From positions 1 to 63,964 of the forward strand of contig JADKIP010000003.1 in the NCBI GenBank assembly GCA_016721185.1: 63,964 nucleotides of DNA. Reading direction: 5' to 3'. Positions 9,476-18,330 of this stretch are shown in pieces. A program made the position numbers and the translations under genes. The notes below the pieces were generated by a model that did no database searches, was not told the origin of the DNA, and saw nothing but the letters and a program-made list of their open reading frames with translations. This DNA comes from Candidatus Dechloromonas phosphorivorans (GTDB lineage: Bacteria > Pseudomonadota > Gammaproteobacteria > Burkholderiales > Rhodocyclaceae). The number at the start of each line of letters is the position of its first letter. The first letter of the stretch is position 1.

Positions 9476-11113
9476 ATGGCCACAACTAACTTCAGCAGCC
9501 TAGTCAACCCAAGCAACATACTCAGCTTCAACACCGCTACCGACACTCTGGTTTTCGACTCTCCATCCATCTCGGCAGCCAGGCTTCTGATTAGGTCCGA
9601 TCTCATTACCGGGACGACATTCAGCTACGAAGGCAAAAGCGTCACCCTGAGCGGCATTTTTTCGCTTGCCCTCAGTCCTGCCAACGTCGTTTTCGCGGAT
9701 GGTAGCCTCCTGCTCTTTGGCGACCAAACCAACGGAATGACAAATGACTTCCTTGGGCAAACCTTCACCGGCGGTGCCGGCAATGATGCGATGGTGGGGT
9801 TAAGTGGCGTAGACACCATGGCAGGTGAAGCGGGCAATGATTTGTTTTACCTGGTTTCCGTGCCATCGCCCAGCGCTGACAATGTTGATGGCGGAAGTGG
9901 CGACGACCGCGTAATTTTTCTAGGTGCAAACACCAATACAGGCGCACTTGCACCTACCACCTCCAACGTTTCGGTAAACCTCGAGAGTGGCACGGCGACC
10001 TGGGGTAGCGCGTCGGTACAACTAAACTCGATCGAGGACATCCATGTTGTCGGCGCAAACGGCACCACCCATGTCTTGACCGGAAATGCAGAAGACAATA
10101 GTTTTGTGATTGGCGGCGCGAGTGGAACATCGACAGCAAGCTACACCGTCGATGGCGGTGACGGAATCGACTATCTTGGATTCAATTTGAACAATACAAC
10201 GCCGGTCACGGTGAGTCTGGCCAACGCCTCAGTCACCTGGGGCTCGTCGCAGATCCCCTTCAGCCACATTGAAGCGCTCAGTGGCACGGCCGGTAATGAT
10301 GCACTGACCGGCGACGCCGGCAACAACAGCTTCGTCGGCCGCGCCGGTAACGACAGCATCGACGGCGGTGGTGCTACCGACACCGCCAACTTCAGCGGCA
10401 GCCTCGTCAACTACACGCTGACCGGAAGCGGTGGTAGCTACACCGTCCGCGCCAATAGCGGCAGCGACGGCACCGACACCCTCAGCAACATTGAAGCGCT
10501 CAAGTTCGCCGACAAGACCGTCAACCTCACCATCCAGGCGATTGCCGCTGCCGCCCCGCAGGCCGATGTCCAGCAAGTCGAAGAACTTTACGTTGCCTTC
10601 TTCAATCGCGTGCCCGATGCAGATGGCTTGGCCTACTGGCTTGGCCAGATGAGCGCAGGACAGAGCATCAACCAGATTGCCGAAGCGTTCTACAGCGCCG
10701 GCATCCAGTATTCCAGCCTGACTGGCTTCTCAAGTAGCATGAGCAATGCCGATTTCGTCAACGTTGTTTATCGCAACGTACTGGGCCGTAGCGACGGTGC
10801 TGATGCCGACGGACTTGCCTACTGGACGGAAGAACTAGCCAGCGGCCACGCCACGCACGGCTCGTTGGTGTCCACCATCTTGAGTTCAGCACATACCTAT
10901 AAAGGCGATGCCACCTGGGGCTGGGTGCCCGATCTGCTCGACAACAAGATTAGTGTCGCCAACCAGTTTGCAGTCACTTGGGGACTGAACTACAACACCC
11001 CGGACGAGTCCATCGCCCGAGGCATGGCGATTGCTTCAGCCGTAACACCGACGGACACGGCAGCCGCCATTGCGCTGATCGGGGTGTTAGCGAGTGATAT
11101 GAATTTGGGTTGA
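9476..11113 (+). CDS. RTX-like calcium-binding repeat protein with DUF4214 domain
   Basis: 545 residues, no N-terminal signal peptide (MATTNFSSLVNPSNIL), as expected for a type I secretion substrate. Residues ~90-125 hold glycine/aspartate nonapeptide-like repeats (GGAGNDAMVG, GEAGNDLF), and further copies occur at ~265-305 (GTAGNDALTGDAGNNSFVG, GRAGNDSIDGGG). About residues 300-350 form the NYTLTGSGGSYTVR...SNIEALKFADKTV module common before DUF4214. The DUF4214 region follows (VEELYVAFFNRVPDADGLAYW, then FVNVVYRNVLGR, then GLAYWTEELASG). The end AAIALIGVLASDMNLG matches the end of the second copy at 11630. DUF4214 proteins are usually secreted or S-layer/adhesin-like; the ligand is unknown. 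The start is fixed by a strong ribosome site. No secretion genes lie nearby. Confidence 0.85.
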   Translation: MATTNFSSLVNPSNILSFNTATDTLVFDSPSISAARLLIRSDLITGTTFSYEGKSVTLSGIFSLALSPANVVFADGSLLLFGDQTNGMTNDFLGQTFTGGAGNDAMVGLSGVDTMAGEAGNDLFYLVSVPSPSADNVDGGSGDDRVIFLGANTNTGALAPTTSNVSVNLESGTATWGSASVQLNSIEDIHVVGANGTTHVLTGNAEDNSFVIGGASGTSTASYTVDGGDGIDYLGFNLNNTTPVTVSLANASVTWGSSQIPFSHIEALSGTAGNDALTGDAGNNSFVGRAGNDSIDGGGATDTANFSGSLVNYTLTGSGGSYTVRANSGSDGTDTLSNIEALKFADKTVNLTIQAIAAAAPQADVQQVEELYVAFFNRVPDADGLAYWLGQMSAGQSINQIAEAFYSAGIQYSSLTGFSSSMSNADFVNVVYRNVLGRSDGADADGLAYWTEELASGHATHGSLVSTILSSAHTYKGDATWGWVPDLLDNKISVANQFAVTWGLNYNTPDESIARGMAIASAVTPTDTAAAIALIGVLASDMNLG

Positions 11114-11629
11114 GTCAGTCAAGGGTGAGTAGCCCTTGACTTTAAATGGCTGAGCATCCAGACCTTGAAACGGTGAAGCAGGTGCTGTGCAATCTTTTGG
11201 TATGGAGGTATTACAAGCCGAAGAACTCGCCTTGAGATTTCCGAGAACCGTGTTGATCCAGTTGGGTGCCGGAACCTCCTTGGATTTGTGTCCCACCGTG
11301 ACGGTCGGCTGACCACTACAGCCTCTATCTGGACAGACCCAAAGCAGGCGAGTCCTTCGGATAGCACCGTGCTTTCCGGGGCCAGTTTTTTTGCCCAAGC
11401 AAGAAAATTGGGGACAGGCCGGTCTGCCCCCGGTTTTTGGTCTCACTTTGCAGCAGTCGACGAGGGAAATCGTTGGAAAACTATAGAAAGTTTATTACTG
11501 CTCCGGCACAGTGATGCATCAACTGTTGACCCTGAGTTTTCCAGGCTTAGACACGGCCACACCGAACAAAACTCAAGACTTCATCGGGCCGAATCAATAG
11601 TGAGTTTTAGTTGTGCGGCACGGCATGGA
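11114..11629. other. 516-bp spacer between two convergent DUF4214 genes
   Basis: Its left half holds the decayed ISXO2-like transposase described separately. From 11410 to 11629 I see no gene; no obvious terminator hairpin lies after either DUF4214 gene. Confidence 0.55.
11140..11370 (-). pseudogene. decayed ISXO2-like (IS1595-family) transposase, 3' fragment
   Basis: Read on the minus strand, one frame gives VLSEGLACFGSVQIEAVVV (11298-11367), another gives VTVGHKSKEVPAPNWINTV then LGNLK (about 11224-11302), and a third PYQKIAQHLLHRFKVW. In this order they match the C-terminal part of ISXO2-type transposases: V-x-D-G-L-x-C-F, then W-[IV]-N-T-V-[LI]-G-N-[LV]-K, then KYA-Y-L-F-RF. The presence of three frames, the lost catalytic N-terminus and the absence of ends mark it as a remnant. 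Assignment by motif memory only. Confidence 0.5.
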
Positions 11630-13118
11630 TTAACCCAGATTCAAATCGGCATCCGCAACCCCCACCAACGCCAATGCCACAGCGGTATCGGTCGGGGTAA
11701 TGGCGGAGGCAATCGCCGCACCTTTTGAGTAGGCATTGGTGTTATCGGTTAGCCCCCACTCGATCGCAATCTTGCTGGCAACCGCAACTTTATTGTCCAG
11801 TAGGTCGGCTACCCATCCCCAAGTGGCGTCACCTTTAAAGGCGTGGGCTGAACTCAAGATATCGTTGGCAAGCGAACTGCGTGTTGACTCTCCGCTGCTT
11901 AACTTGCCATTCCAGTAATTCAAGCCTCCCGTATCAGCACCTTCCGGGCGTCCCAAAACGTTTTTGTAAAAGACGTTGATGAAGTCTTCGTTGGTCATAC
12001 TGCTGGAAAATCCGGTCAGGCTGGCGAAGTCGGGGGAGGCGCCGACGCTGTAGAACGACTCTGAAATCTGGCTGATGCTCTGCCCATTGTTCTTCTGCGT
12101 CATCCAGTAAGCCAGTCCATCGGCATCGGGGGTGCGGTTAAAGAAAGCGACATAGAGTTCGCTGATGCGTTGAACGTCAGCCAACGGGGTGGCAGCGGCA
12201 ATGCTCTGGACTTGCAGATTGACGGTCATGTCAGCAAATTTGAGAGATTCGATGTTGGTCACGGTATCCGTACCATCCGCACCTACTTTGTTGGTGACGG
12301 TGTATGTGCTGCCCTGTTTGGCGATGCTGTAGTTGGCCAAAGAACCGTTGAAAATTACTGTATCAGTGCCAGCGCCACCGATGAAGGCTTCGTTTGCACT
12401 ACTGCTCGTGAAGGATAGAGGAGCAGGTACAGACTGTGTCGTGAAGTTGTAGCTAGCGCTTCCCGCGAAATTGTTACCTGCAAGGTCTTTGACTGACCCG
12501 GCAGCAAACTCTACGGTGTAGCCAGTGCTAAAGGTTAGATCGGCTGATGGGTTGAGGTACAGGGTGCTGCCGGATATGGCGAGGTTGCTGCTGGTGGCGG
12601 CGTCGTAGGTGGCGATAGTTGTGCCGTTGCTGGTCTTCAAAACGATGTTGCCGGTGCCACGGGCGATGGCTTCACTGAAGGTAACGAGCACATTAATGCC
12701 AACCGCCACACCAGTGGCTTCGTCGGTGGGGGTGAAGGTGGTGACCGTGGGGGCGGAGGTGTCGGCAGGTCCAATCCATACGGTTTGATCACTAAATTGA
12801 ATCTTTTCAATATTAGTCAGTACCCCGGCGCCGGGAGAGTAATACGCTGCGTAGTACTGAGAACTTGCCCCCGGTAGGGCAGTAATGTGCGTGATTCCGG
12901 AGAGCGTGGTTATCGTGAAATTGCTCTTGGAATCAAAAAATACAGCGGTATCAGTGCCTGCGCCCCCATCAATCCTGTCGTCACCGCCTTTGCTGTCAAA
13001 CAGATCATCGGCAGCCGTTCCTGCCAGTGTTTCGCTAGAGCCAACTTCGTACCCCTCCGCGTCAGAATAGTTGTCGCCTCAATAGAATCTTCACAATGGG
13101 CGGCAACAAAGGATGGAA

Positions 13119-13592
13119 ATGGCAAGGTACTCAGAGAAGTTCAAAGCTAGAGCGGTAGCGCGATTGCTGCCGCCGGAAAGCGCCGCAGTTGACGTAGTTG
13201 CCCGCGAAGTGGGCATTGGTTCAGGAACCCTTGAGCGTTGGCGAGATGACGTGCTGTCCATGCCCGCCCGAGGGCGGGCATGGACAGCGGCGGCGCGGCT
13301 GGAGGCGGTGATCGTCACGGCAGCGCTGGATGAGGCCGGCAAGAGCGCATGGTGTCGCGAACACGGCGTCTATCCGGACGAACTGCTCAAATGGCGGACC
13401 AGTGCGACCACGGCATTGGCCGAGCCGGAAGAGCTCAGAGCCAGCCCGCAAGCCACCCGGCAAGACAAGAAACGCATCAAGGAACTTGAGCGCGAGTTGC
13501 TACGCAAGGACCGGGCACTCGCCGAAACGGCAGCCCTGCTGGTGCTCTCAAAAAAAGTCGCGGCGCTCTTCAACAAGGGAGAGGACGAATGA
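13119..13592 (+). CDS. IS3-like transposase OrfA (helix-turn-helix protein)
   Basis: About 157 residues. The first half MARYSEKFKARAVARLLPP ... VAREVGIGSGTLERWRDDV is a typical HTH_Tnp_1-like domain that binds the IS ends; a second helix-turn-helix-like stretch follows (WCREHGVYPDELLKWR), and the end is a charged coiled coil (KRIKELERELLRKDRALAE) as in OrfA proteins with a leucine-zipper. An ATG at 13113 is in frame, but the AAGGA sits properly only for the ATG at 13119. Its stop overlaps the orfB start (ATGA at 13589). Confidence 0.85.
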   Translation: MARYSEKFKARAVARLLPPESAAVDVVAREVGIGSGTLERWRDDVLSMPARGRAWTAAARLEAVIVTAALDEAGKSAWCREHGVYPDELLKWRTSATTALAEPEELRASPQATRQDKKRIKELERELLRKDRALAETAALLVLSKKVAALFNKGEDE

Positions 13593-14680
13593 TCGGCCTC
13601 GAAGACCGCCTGGCGCTGACCCGAGACATCCATGTCGCCCATGCTGCCGGGGCACGACTCAAACCGGCCTGCGCGATGGCCGGTATTGACCTGCGTACCC
13701 TCCAGCGCTGGCAGGCAACCGCTGGGCTGGTCGGCGGCGATCGCCGACCGCAGGCCGTTCGTCCGCCCGCTGGCCACGCACTGACCGCGGCCGAGCGGGC
13801 GCACGTGCTGGCCGTGGCCAACGAACCCCGCTTTGCAGCGGTGCCGCCGGCGCGCATTGTGCCGATGCTGGCGGATGAAGGCATTTACCTGGCCAGCGAA
13901 TCCACCTTCAGCCGGGTGCTCAAGGCTCATGGACAAACCGCCCACCGCGGCCGCGCCAAGGCGCCGAAGCAGCAGCGACCGCCGACCACGCACATCGCGA
14001 CCGAACCCCGCCAGGTGTGGTGCTGGGACATGACGTATTTGCCGGCCCAGGTGCAGGGCCGATGGTTCCACCTCTACCTGATCCTTGACCTGTATAGCCG
14101 CAAGATCGTCGGCTGGGAGGTGCATGACAGCGATCACGCCGATCATGCCGCGCATCTGGTGCGCCGTACGGCGCTGGCCGAGGGCATTGCCGCGCTGAGC
14201 AGCAAGCCCGTCTTGCATGGCGACAACGGCTCGACACTCAAGGCGACGACGGTGCTGGCGATGCTCAACTGGTTGGGCGTCAAACCCTCCTATTCCCGAC
14301 CCCGGGTCAGCGATGACAACGCTTACGCGGAGTCGCTGTTTCGCACCGCCAAATACCGCCCTGAGTTTCCAGCCAAAGGCTTTGCCGAGCTCGGCGACGC
14401 TCGTGCCTGGGCGGTCAGCTTCGTCCATTGGTACAACGTCGAGCATCGGCACAGTGGCATTCGTTACGTCAGCCCGGCCCAGCGCCATGCCGGCGAGGAT
14501 CAAGCCATTCTCGCCGCTCGACATGCGTTGTATGCCTCGGCACGCGACCTCAACCCGGCACGCTGGTCAGGGAAAACACGAAACTGGACGCCGGTCGGTG
14601 CCGTAACACTGAATCCCGAACGCAATTGCATCGTCAACGCACATTCGGAAGACAACCTTATTCAGCCGTTGGCTGCATGA
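13589..14680 (+). CDS. IS3-like transposase OrfB (rve-type DDE integrase core)
   Basis: 363 residues. Region 1-130 holds a helix-turn-helix (KPACAMAGIDLRTLQRWQA) and the HTH_21-like domain with PMLADEGIYLASESTFSRVL. The integrase core carries WCWDMTYLP (first Asp), LYLILDLYSRKIVGWEV, VLHGDNGSTLKA (second Asp) and DDNAYAESLFRTAKYRP (Glu), the D-D-35-E pattern. The C-terminal HWYNVEHRHSGIRYVSP is typical of IS3 OrfB. Complete and uninterrupted, so the element may be active. Overlaps OrfA by four bases; translation may be coupled. Confidence 0.92.
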   Translation: MIGLEDRLALTRDIHVAHAAGARLKPACAMAGIDLRTLQRWQATAGLVGGDRRPQAVRPPAGHALTAAERAHVLAVANEPRFAAVPPARIVPMLADEGIYLASESTFSRVLKAHGQTAHRGRAKAPKQQRPPTTHIATEPRQVWCWDMTYLPAQVQGRWFHLYLILDLYSRKIVGWEVHDSDHADHAAHLVRRTALAEGIAALSSKPVLHGDNGSTLKATTVLAMLNWLGVKPSYSRPRVSDDNAYAESLFRTAKYRPEFPAKGFAELGDARAWAVSFVHWYNVEHRHSGIRYVSPAQRHAGEDQAILAARHALYASARDLNPARWSGKTRNWTPVGAVTLNPERNCIVNAHSEDNLIQPLAA

Positions 14681-14750
14681 CCGAGGCGACAACTACCTTG
14701 ACGCGCGCCGGTACTTGCCAGTAATTGTTGTCATTGCTAATGTCCTTGTG

Positions 14751-14770
14751 CTAAAAACTTAAAGTTTTAG
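14751..14770. promoter_or_regulatory. AT palindrome upstream of the interrupted DUF4214 gene
   Basis: The 20-mer has outer arms CTAAAA and TTTTAG around ACTTAAAG, lying 17-36 bases before the minus-strand start at 14734. The place fits an operator or promoter element of that gene. No regulator can be named. Confidence 0.3.
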
Positions 14771-14845
14771 GGTCTGGCTCAATAAAGCATGCCCTACCAA
14801 AAAATCCAAAACCCCGAGGATAAAAACCAAAACGCCAGAAACCGC

Positions 14846-15111
14846 TTACTGCAACGGCTGGTTCGGCGCCGCCTCCGGCTCCTGCGCCTTGAGCACCCCA
14901 TCCTTAACCAACTGCTTGACCAGCCCTTCAAGCATGCCCATCGAAGCGAGTAGCCCGTCCAAGGGCAAAACTAGCGTTGGCTCGCCTGCAATCCGGGCTT
15001 TTCGCCTTCAGCCTGCGGAAAATCCATCACCCCCCATTGCAAACGTACTAAAGGCCCACTAACGGCGATGTTCAACAAACGATCGGCAAAGAACACTGAT
15101 TTTTCAGACAT
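14846..15111 (-). CDS. conserved hypothetical small protein (one frameshift)
   Basis: About 88 residues. Starts MSEKSVFFADRLLNIAVSG and continues LVRLQWGVMDFPQAEGEK; after a lost A at ~14987 (CAACG for CAAACG) it goes on TLVLPLDGLLASMGMLEG and ends EPEAAPNQPLQ. I recall proteins of this pattern (a strand-rich first half, then LPLDGhh-SxGMLE-hhK-LVKDGVhK) as conserved hypotheticals in Rhodocyclales; no function is known to me. No partner gene on either side (1 kb of non-coding and fragment DNA). The start is the first Met that fits the conserved pattern; an upstream Met extension to 15186 seems less likely. Confidence 0.6.
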
Positions 15112-15186
15112 ATTTCGCTTGATCTCTTGAAAGTGACTACGGTTAGTTGAGGTTGTGACAGATAGATTTGAAACCGATGTATCCAA

Positions 15187-15811
15187 GGGCTGTTGCGCAT
15201 TGCTCGGCTAGGCGATACGCAGCCCATGATCATGGGTATGAATAGGCCAAAAACTATGACTAAAGCAATAACGTATTGATTTTAAACGTCTTTTATGAAC
15301 CGCCATTAGAGTCGAAAATCCTGAATCGACCATTGACCCAGATCAAGCGGATGATCCAAATAGGATTGATGGCAGCAATGGCTGCCAGGTTACGGTCAAC
15401 TGGGAATTTGCTCAAAAAATCAGGTTGACCGTCGCAGGGCGTGCTGGCTTGGCTTTGCCGTGCACCGCCTGCCTTGGGTGCTCAGGGGGCTAGGGTCTCC
15501 ACCTCAAACCCCACCACGCTGCGCGTCTCTTTGCTAAATTCAATCCCGATCAAATGAATCGGCACACCCCGGCTCTTGTACTTTTCAGCGTAGTTTTTGG
15601 CTTTGAGTTGGGCTAGCACTTTGCCTTCCGTGCGAATTCAGACGTAAATTGAAAGGCGATTCCAGCCGAAACTGGACACTGATTTCGACGAAAGCCGGAA
15701 AATCCAATGTCATAACTCAGGACGCTAGATAACCGTGGCACCCTCGGCGATTTTGCTGAGGGTCACACGGCCTATCGCACTTTAAAAAAATCAACAACAA
15801 GCTGGCCCAAG
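15187..15811. other. non-coding stretch with one gene fragment
   Basis: Apart from the PD-(D/E)XK fragment at 15482-15640 I see no gene. Two imperfect versions of the dispersed GTYGACCGCAG word occur (tacggtcaac at 15400, ggttgaccgtcgcag at 15424). Confidence 0.5.
15482..15640 (-). pseudogene. C-terminal fragment of a PD-(D/E)XK nuclease / AAA-ATPase-like protein
   Basis: On the minus strand the frame reads EGKVLAQLKAKNYAEKYKS, GVPIHLIGIEFSKETRSVVG, FEVETLAP and stop at 15482. This is the usual ending of the DUF1703-type proteins (AAA-ATPase-like domain plus PD-(D/E)XK nuclease superfamily C-terminus), where A-x-KYxxKY is followed by hhhhGIxFS...hxxWxxE/FEVE. Nothing of the ~500-residue protein remains upstream, so it is a relic. 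Confidence 0.6.
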
Positions 15812-16705
15812 CTACCGAAAACCGCCGTCAAAATCAGATTCAGTCGGTTTGACTGCGGCGGTTTGCAAGGCCTTGCGGACTCGGCGGGCGGCGTCTTCGA
15901 GGCGGGCATTGTCGATGACGTGCATGATTTCGTTGAGGTCGGCCTGCCCTTCGTCTGACTTGAAAATCCCGGTCAGTTCGCTCTCCGGCTGCAGTTTGCC
16001 GGTTTCGTAGAGCGCCCAGATTTCCTTGCCGTATTGGGTCGTTAGCAAGTCCGGGGCAAATTGGCCGAAGTAGGTGGCGAGGTTGTCGACATCGCGTTCC
16101 AGCATGCGGCTGGCGTTGTTGTTGGCAGCGGCATCAATCGCTTGCGGCAGGTCAATGATGACTGGCCCTTCGCTGTCGACCAGCACGTTGTATTCCGACA
16201 GATCACCGTGCACGATGCCGGCACAGAGCATGCGAACAACCTGACGGATCAGGATGGCGTGGTATTCGCGGGCGACCTCTTCACTCAATTTCACGTCGTT
16301 GAGGCGCGGCGCCGGTTCGCCGTTTTCATCAGCCACCAACTCCATCAGCAGGACGCCTTCGTGGAAGTTGTAGGGTGTTGGCACACGGACGCCGGCGGCG
16401 GCGAGGCGATAGAGCGCATCGACTTCGGCATGTTGCCAGGCGGCTTCCTGCTCCTGCCGGCCGTAGCGCGAGCCTTTTTGCATGGCGCGGGCCTGGCGGC
16501 TGTTCTTGGTCTTGCGGCCTTCGGTGTAATCGACGGCCTGACGAAAACTGCGTTTGTTGGCCTCTTTATAAACTTTGGCACAACGAATTTCGTCGCCGCA
16601 CTGGACGACGTAGACCATCGCCTCCTTGCCGCTCATCAACTGGCGGAGAACGCTGTCTACCAGGCCATCAGTGACCAGCGGCTGAATTCGGCTCGGCGTT
16701 TTCAT
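15812..16705 (-). CDS. RIO1-like serine protein kinase (PA4780-type)
   Basis: 297 residues, intact. The RIO kinase fold is visible: MSGKEAMVYVVQCGDEIRCAKVYK (ATP loop and catalytic Lys in CAKVYK), GVRVPTPYNFHEGVLLMELV (hinge), GIVHGDLSEYNVLVD (catalytic loop with HGDxSxxN) and VIIDLPQAID (metal-binding Asp, IDxPQ). The region RQAVDYTEGRKTKNSRQAR between sheets is the RIO-specific flexible loop. Bacterial members are cytoplasmic kinases of unknown substrate; the family was named for archaeal/eukaryotic ribosome-biogenesis kinases, but that role should not be carried over. It is a single gene with no co-directional neighbour. Confidence 0.92.
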   Translation of the reverse strand: MKTPSRIQPLVTDGLVDSVLRQLMSGKEAMVYVVQCGDEIRCAKVYKEANKRSFRQAVDYTEGRKTKNSRQARAMQKGSRYGRQEQEAAWQHAEVDALYRLAAAGVRVPTPYNFHEGVLLMELVADENGEPAPRLNDVKLSEEVAREYHAILIRQVVRMLCAGIVHGDLSEYNVLVDSEGPVIIDLPQAIDAAANNNASRMLERDVDNLATYFGQFAPDLLTTQYGKEIWALYETGKLQPESELTGIFKSDEGQADLNEIMHVIDNARLEDAARRVRKALQTAAVKPTESDFDGGFR

Positions 16706-17196
16706 GGCTGGCTTGGGGAAAAGTGGCTAGCGATGACGTGTTCTGAGTGCATGAATAGATCCTACTGAGGGCTACGGGTAAAAGAAACAGCGACCACAGC
16801 ATCGCGCATGAACGGATTATCCCGCATTAGCCAAGCGCTGATTTAATCCTTTTTACTGTGGCGCTTCGGACTTGAAACCGCCCGGGTTCGCTTGAACCGT
16901 CATCGGCAGAAAATCCGGGGTATTTTTAGCGATGGAAATTCGCTTAAAAACCGGGTTGACCGCAGCAATACGTTTTGCGTCTGAATTGAGGGCGACGGTC
17001 TGTGCAAAGGTTCGCACAATCCCGCGACCCGGCCGCTCGGGCAGGCAAACAAAGGAAGCGGGTTAAAATTCTTAGCTATGCCGCTCGTTGCCACCCTAAC
17101 TACCACCCTAAACCCGCCCCCTGTTTTCTTGCGACTGACGCCCCCCACCTTGATACCGGGCCTTGTGGACGCTGCCCGTTGCACGGCCGGCCAAGA
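16706..17196. other. intergenic region between divergent genes
   Basis: Upstream of both the RIO1 kinase (minus) and the BNR protein (plus). It contains one exact copy of the dispersed word GTTGACCGCAG at 16955-16965, preceded by an A run. No gene seen. Confidence 0.5.
16955..16965 (+). repeat. dispersed word GTYGACCGCAG, intergenic copy
   Basis: Exact copy (T variant) in aaaaaccggGTTGACCGCAG. One of 12 exact copies in the window; see findings. Confidence 0.7.
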
Positions 17197-18330
17197 ATGA
17201 TCCAATTACCCAAAACCTTGCCGCGCTGGCTCTCGGCCATGCTATTCATCATCGCTTTGGGTGCCGCTTTCTGGCGCGCCCCAACGCCGACCGCCCCGGC
17301 CTTTGTGCCACCGCCGGCCGCTACGCCATCGACCCTGGCCGCCAGTTTCACCAGCGAAACGCTGCCCAAAGTCGCCGAATGGGCACAGGCGGCGAGCTTG
17401 ACTCAATTCCCGGATGGCCGGCTGGCGGCCGCCTGGCTCGCCGGTAGCGAGGCTGGCAACGAAGACAACAGCGTCTGGTTCAGCACACTGGGCAAGGACG
17501 GCTGGCGCAAGCCACTACCCATTGCCAACCGCGCAAGCACGGCCGGCGGCACCTTCGCCCATGTTCGCCGGATCGGCAATCCGGTGCTCTACGCCGAGGG
17601 CACTTGGCTTCATCTTTGGTACGTCAGCATGGGTATCGGCGGCGCGGCGAGCAGCACGCTGAACCACAGTTTTTCGACGGATGGCGGCAAGAGCTGGATG
17701 AAACCCAGCCGCCTACAGACCTCCCCTTTTGCCAACATCAGTACACTGACCAGCGCACCGCCGCACCCCCTGGCGGATGGCGGGCTGGGGCTGCCGATTC
17801 ATCACCAGTTCATCGCCACGCAAGGCGAGTGGCTGCGCCTGTCGGCCACCGGAAAGGTGCTCGACAAAGTGCGGCTATCCCATGCGGTGCCGACCCGCCA
17901 ACCGGCGGTAATTGCGCTCGACGCCCAGCACGCCTTGGCGGTGCTGCCCGACGCGGGGCTCGAGCCAGGCAAGGTGCAGATTGCAACAACCCGCGATGGC
18001 GGATTGCGCTGGCAGGCGGGTGAAGCGCTGCCCGTCAGCAACCCGGATTCGCCGGTCGCATTGCTTCGACTGAAAAGTGGCCGGCTGTTGCTCGCCGGCA
18101 ATCCGGCCAGTGGCCGGGGAAGCCTGTCATTGTGGCTTTCGCCCGACGAAGGCAAAACCTGGCAACCCAGCCGCACCGTTGAAACGGCCGCTGACGGCGG
18201 CGCCGACTTTAGCCACCCGACGCTGCTGCTAAGCAGCGATGGCCGGATTCACCTGGCCTACACCTGGCGTAGCCAACAGATAAAACACGCCGTGTTCAGT
18301 GAAGCCTGGCTAGACGGAGGCCAACCATGA
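17197..18330 (+). CDS. membrane-anchored BNR/Asp-box repeat protein (sialidase-like fold)
   Basis: About 377 residues. The N-terminus MIQLPKTLPRWLSAMLFIIALGA is a signal anchor, followed by a Pro/Ala linker, so the domain is probably periplasmic. Three Asp boxes (S-x-D-x-G-x-x-W) are visible: FSTDGGKSW (~160), TTRDGGLRW (~265) and LSPDEGKTW (~318), plus a likely first blade around EDNSVWFSTLGKDGWRKPL. These mark a beta-propeller of the sialidase/BNR type. The catalytic arginine triad and Tyr/Glu pair of true sialidases cannot be confirmed by eye, so the substrate is open. The frame is open further upstream, but this Met is followed by the signal anchor. Its stop overlaps the next gene (ATGA), which encodes a membrane protein: probable functional pair. 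Confidence 0.78.
   Translation: MIQLPKTLPRWLSAMLFIIALGAAFWRAPTPTAPAFVPPPAATPSTLAASFTSETLPKVAEWAQAASLTQFPDGRLAAAWLAGSEAGNEDNSVWFSTLGKDGWRKPLPIANRASTAGGTFAHVRRIGNPVLYAEGTWLHLWYVSMGIGGAASSTLNHSFSTDGGKSWMKPSRLQTSPFANISTLTSAPPHPLADGGLGLPIHHQFIATQGEWLRLSATGKVLDKVRLSHAVPTRQPAVIALDAQHALAVLPDAGLEPGKVQIATTRDGGLRWQAGEALPVSNPDSPVALLRLKSGRLLLAGNPASGRGSLSLWLSPDEGKTWQPSRTVETAADGGADFSHPTLLLSSDGRIHLAYTWRSQQIKHAVFSEAWLDGGQP

Larger units (their letters stand above)
13070..14693 (+). mobile_element. IS3-like insertion sequence with two overlapping genes
   Basis: 1624 bp bounded by perfect 11-bp inverted repeats GTTGTCGCCTC (13070-13080) and GAGGCGACAAC (14683-14693), flanked by TA on both sides (13068-13069, 14694-14695). 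Removing it together with one TA restores the host reading frame, which fixes the borders. OrfA and OrfB overlap by ATGA, as in IS3-type elements. The TIR does not begin with the TG common in the IS3 family, so the group is uncertain. Confidence 0.87.
11630..14734 (-). pseudogene. DUF4214/RTX-like gene with Ig-like domain, interrupted by an IS3-type element
   Basis: Start ATG at 14734 (minus strand) after AAGGAC reads MTTITGKYRRASR up to the IS edge at 14694. On the far side, from 13067, the same frame continues YSDAEGYEVGSSETLAGTAA and on to a stop at 11630. Removing the IS and one copy of TA gives one open frame of 1479 nt, 492 residues. Order: RTX-like GGDDRIDGGAGTDTA, a variable block ending NIEKIQFSD, an SbsA/Big_5-type Ig-like domain (TVTTFTPTDEATGVAVG to GSASYNF), a repeat module (NYSIAKQGSTYTVTN...NIESLKFADMTV) and DUF4214 (ISELYVAFFNRTPDADG, FINVFYKNVLGR), ending ALVGVADADLNLG. 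It is a paralogue of the gene at 9476, which it faces. As it stands only a product starting inside the 3' part could be made. Confidence 0.82.

Noticed and set aside
16061..16768. 235-codon plus-strand open frame
   Set aside because: It is the antisense shadow of the RIO1 kinase, which has all kinase motifs.
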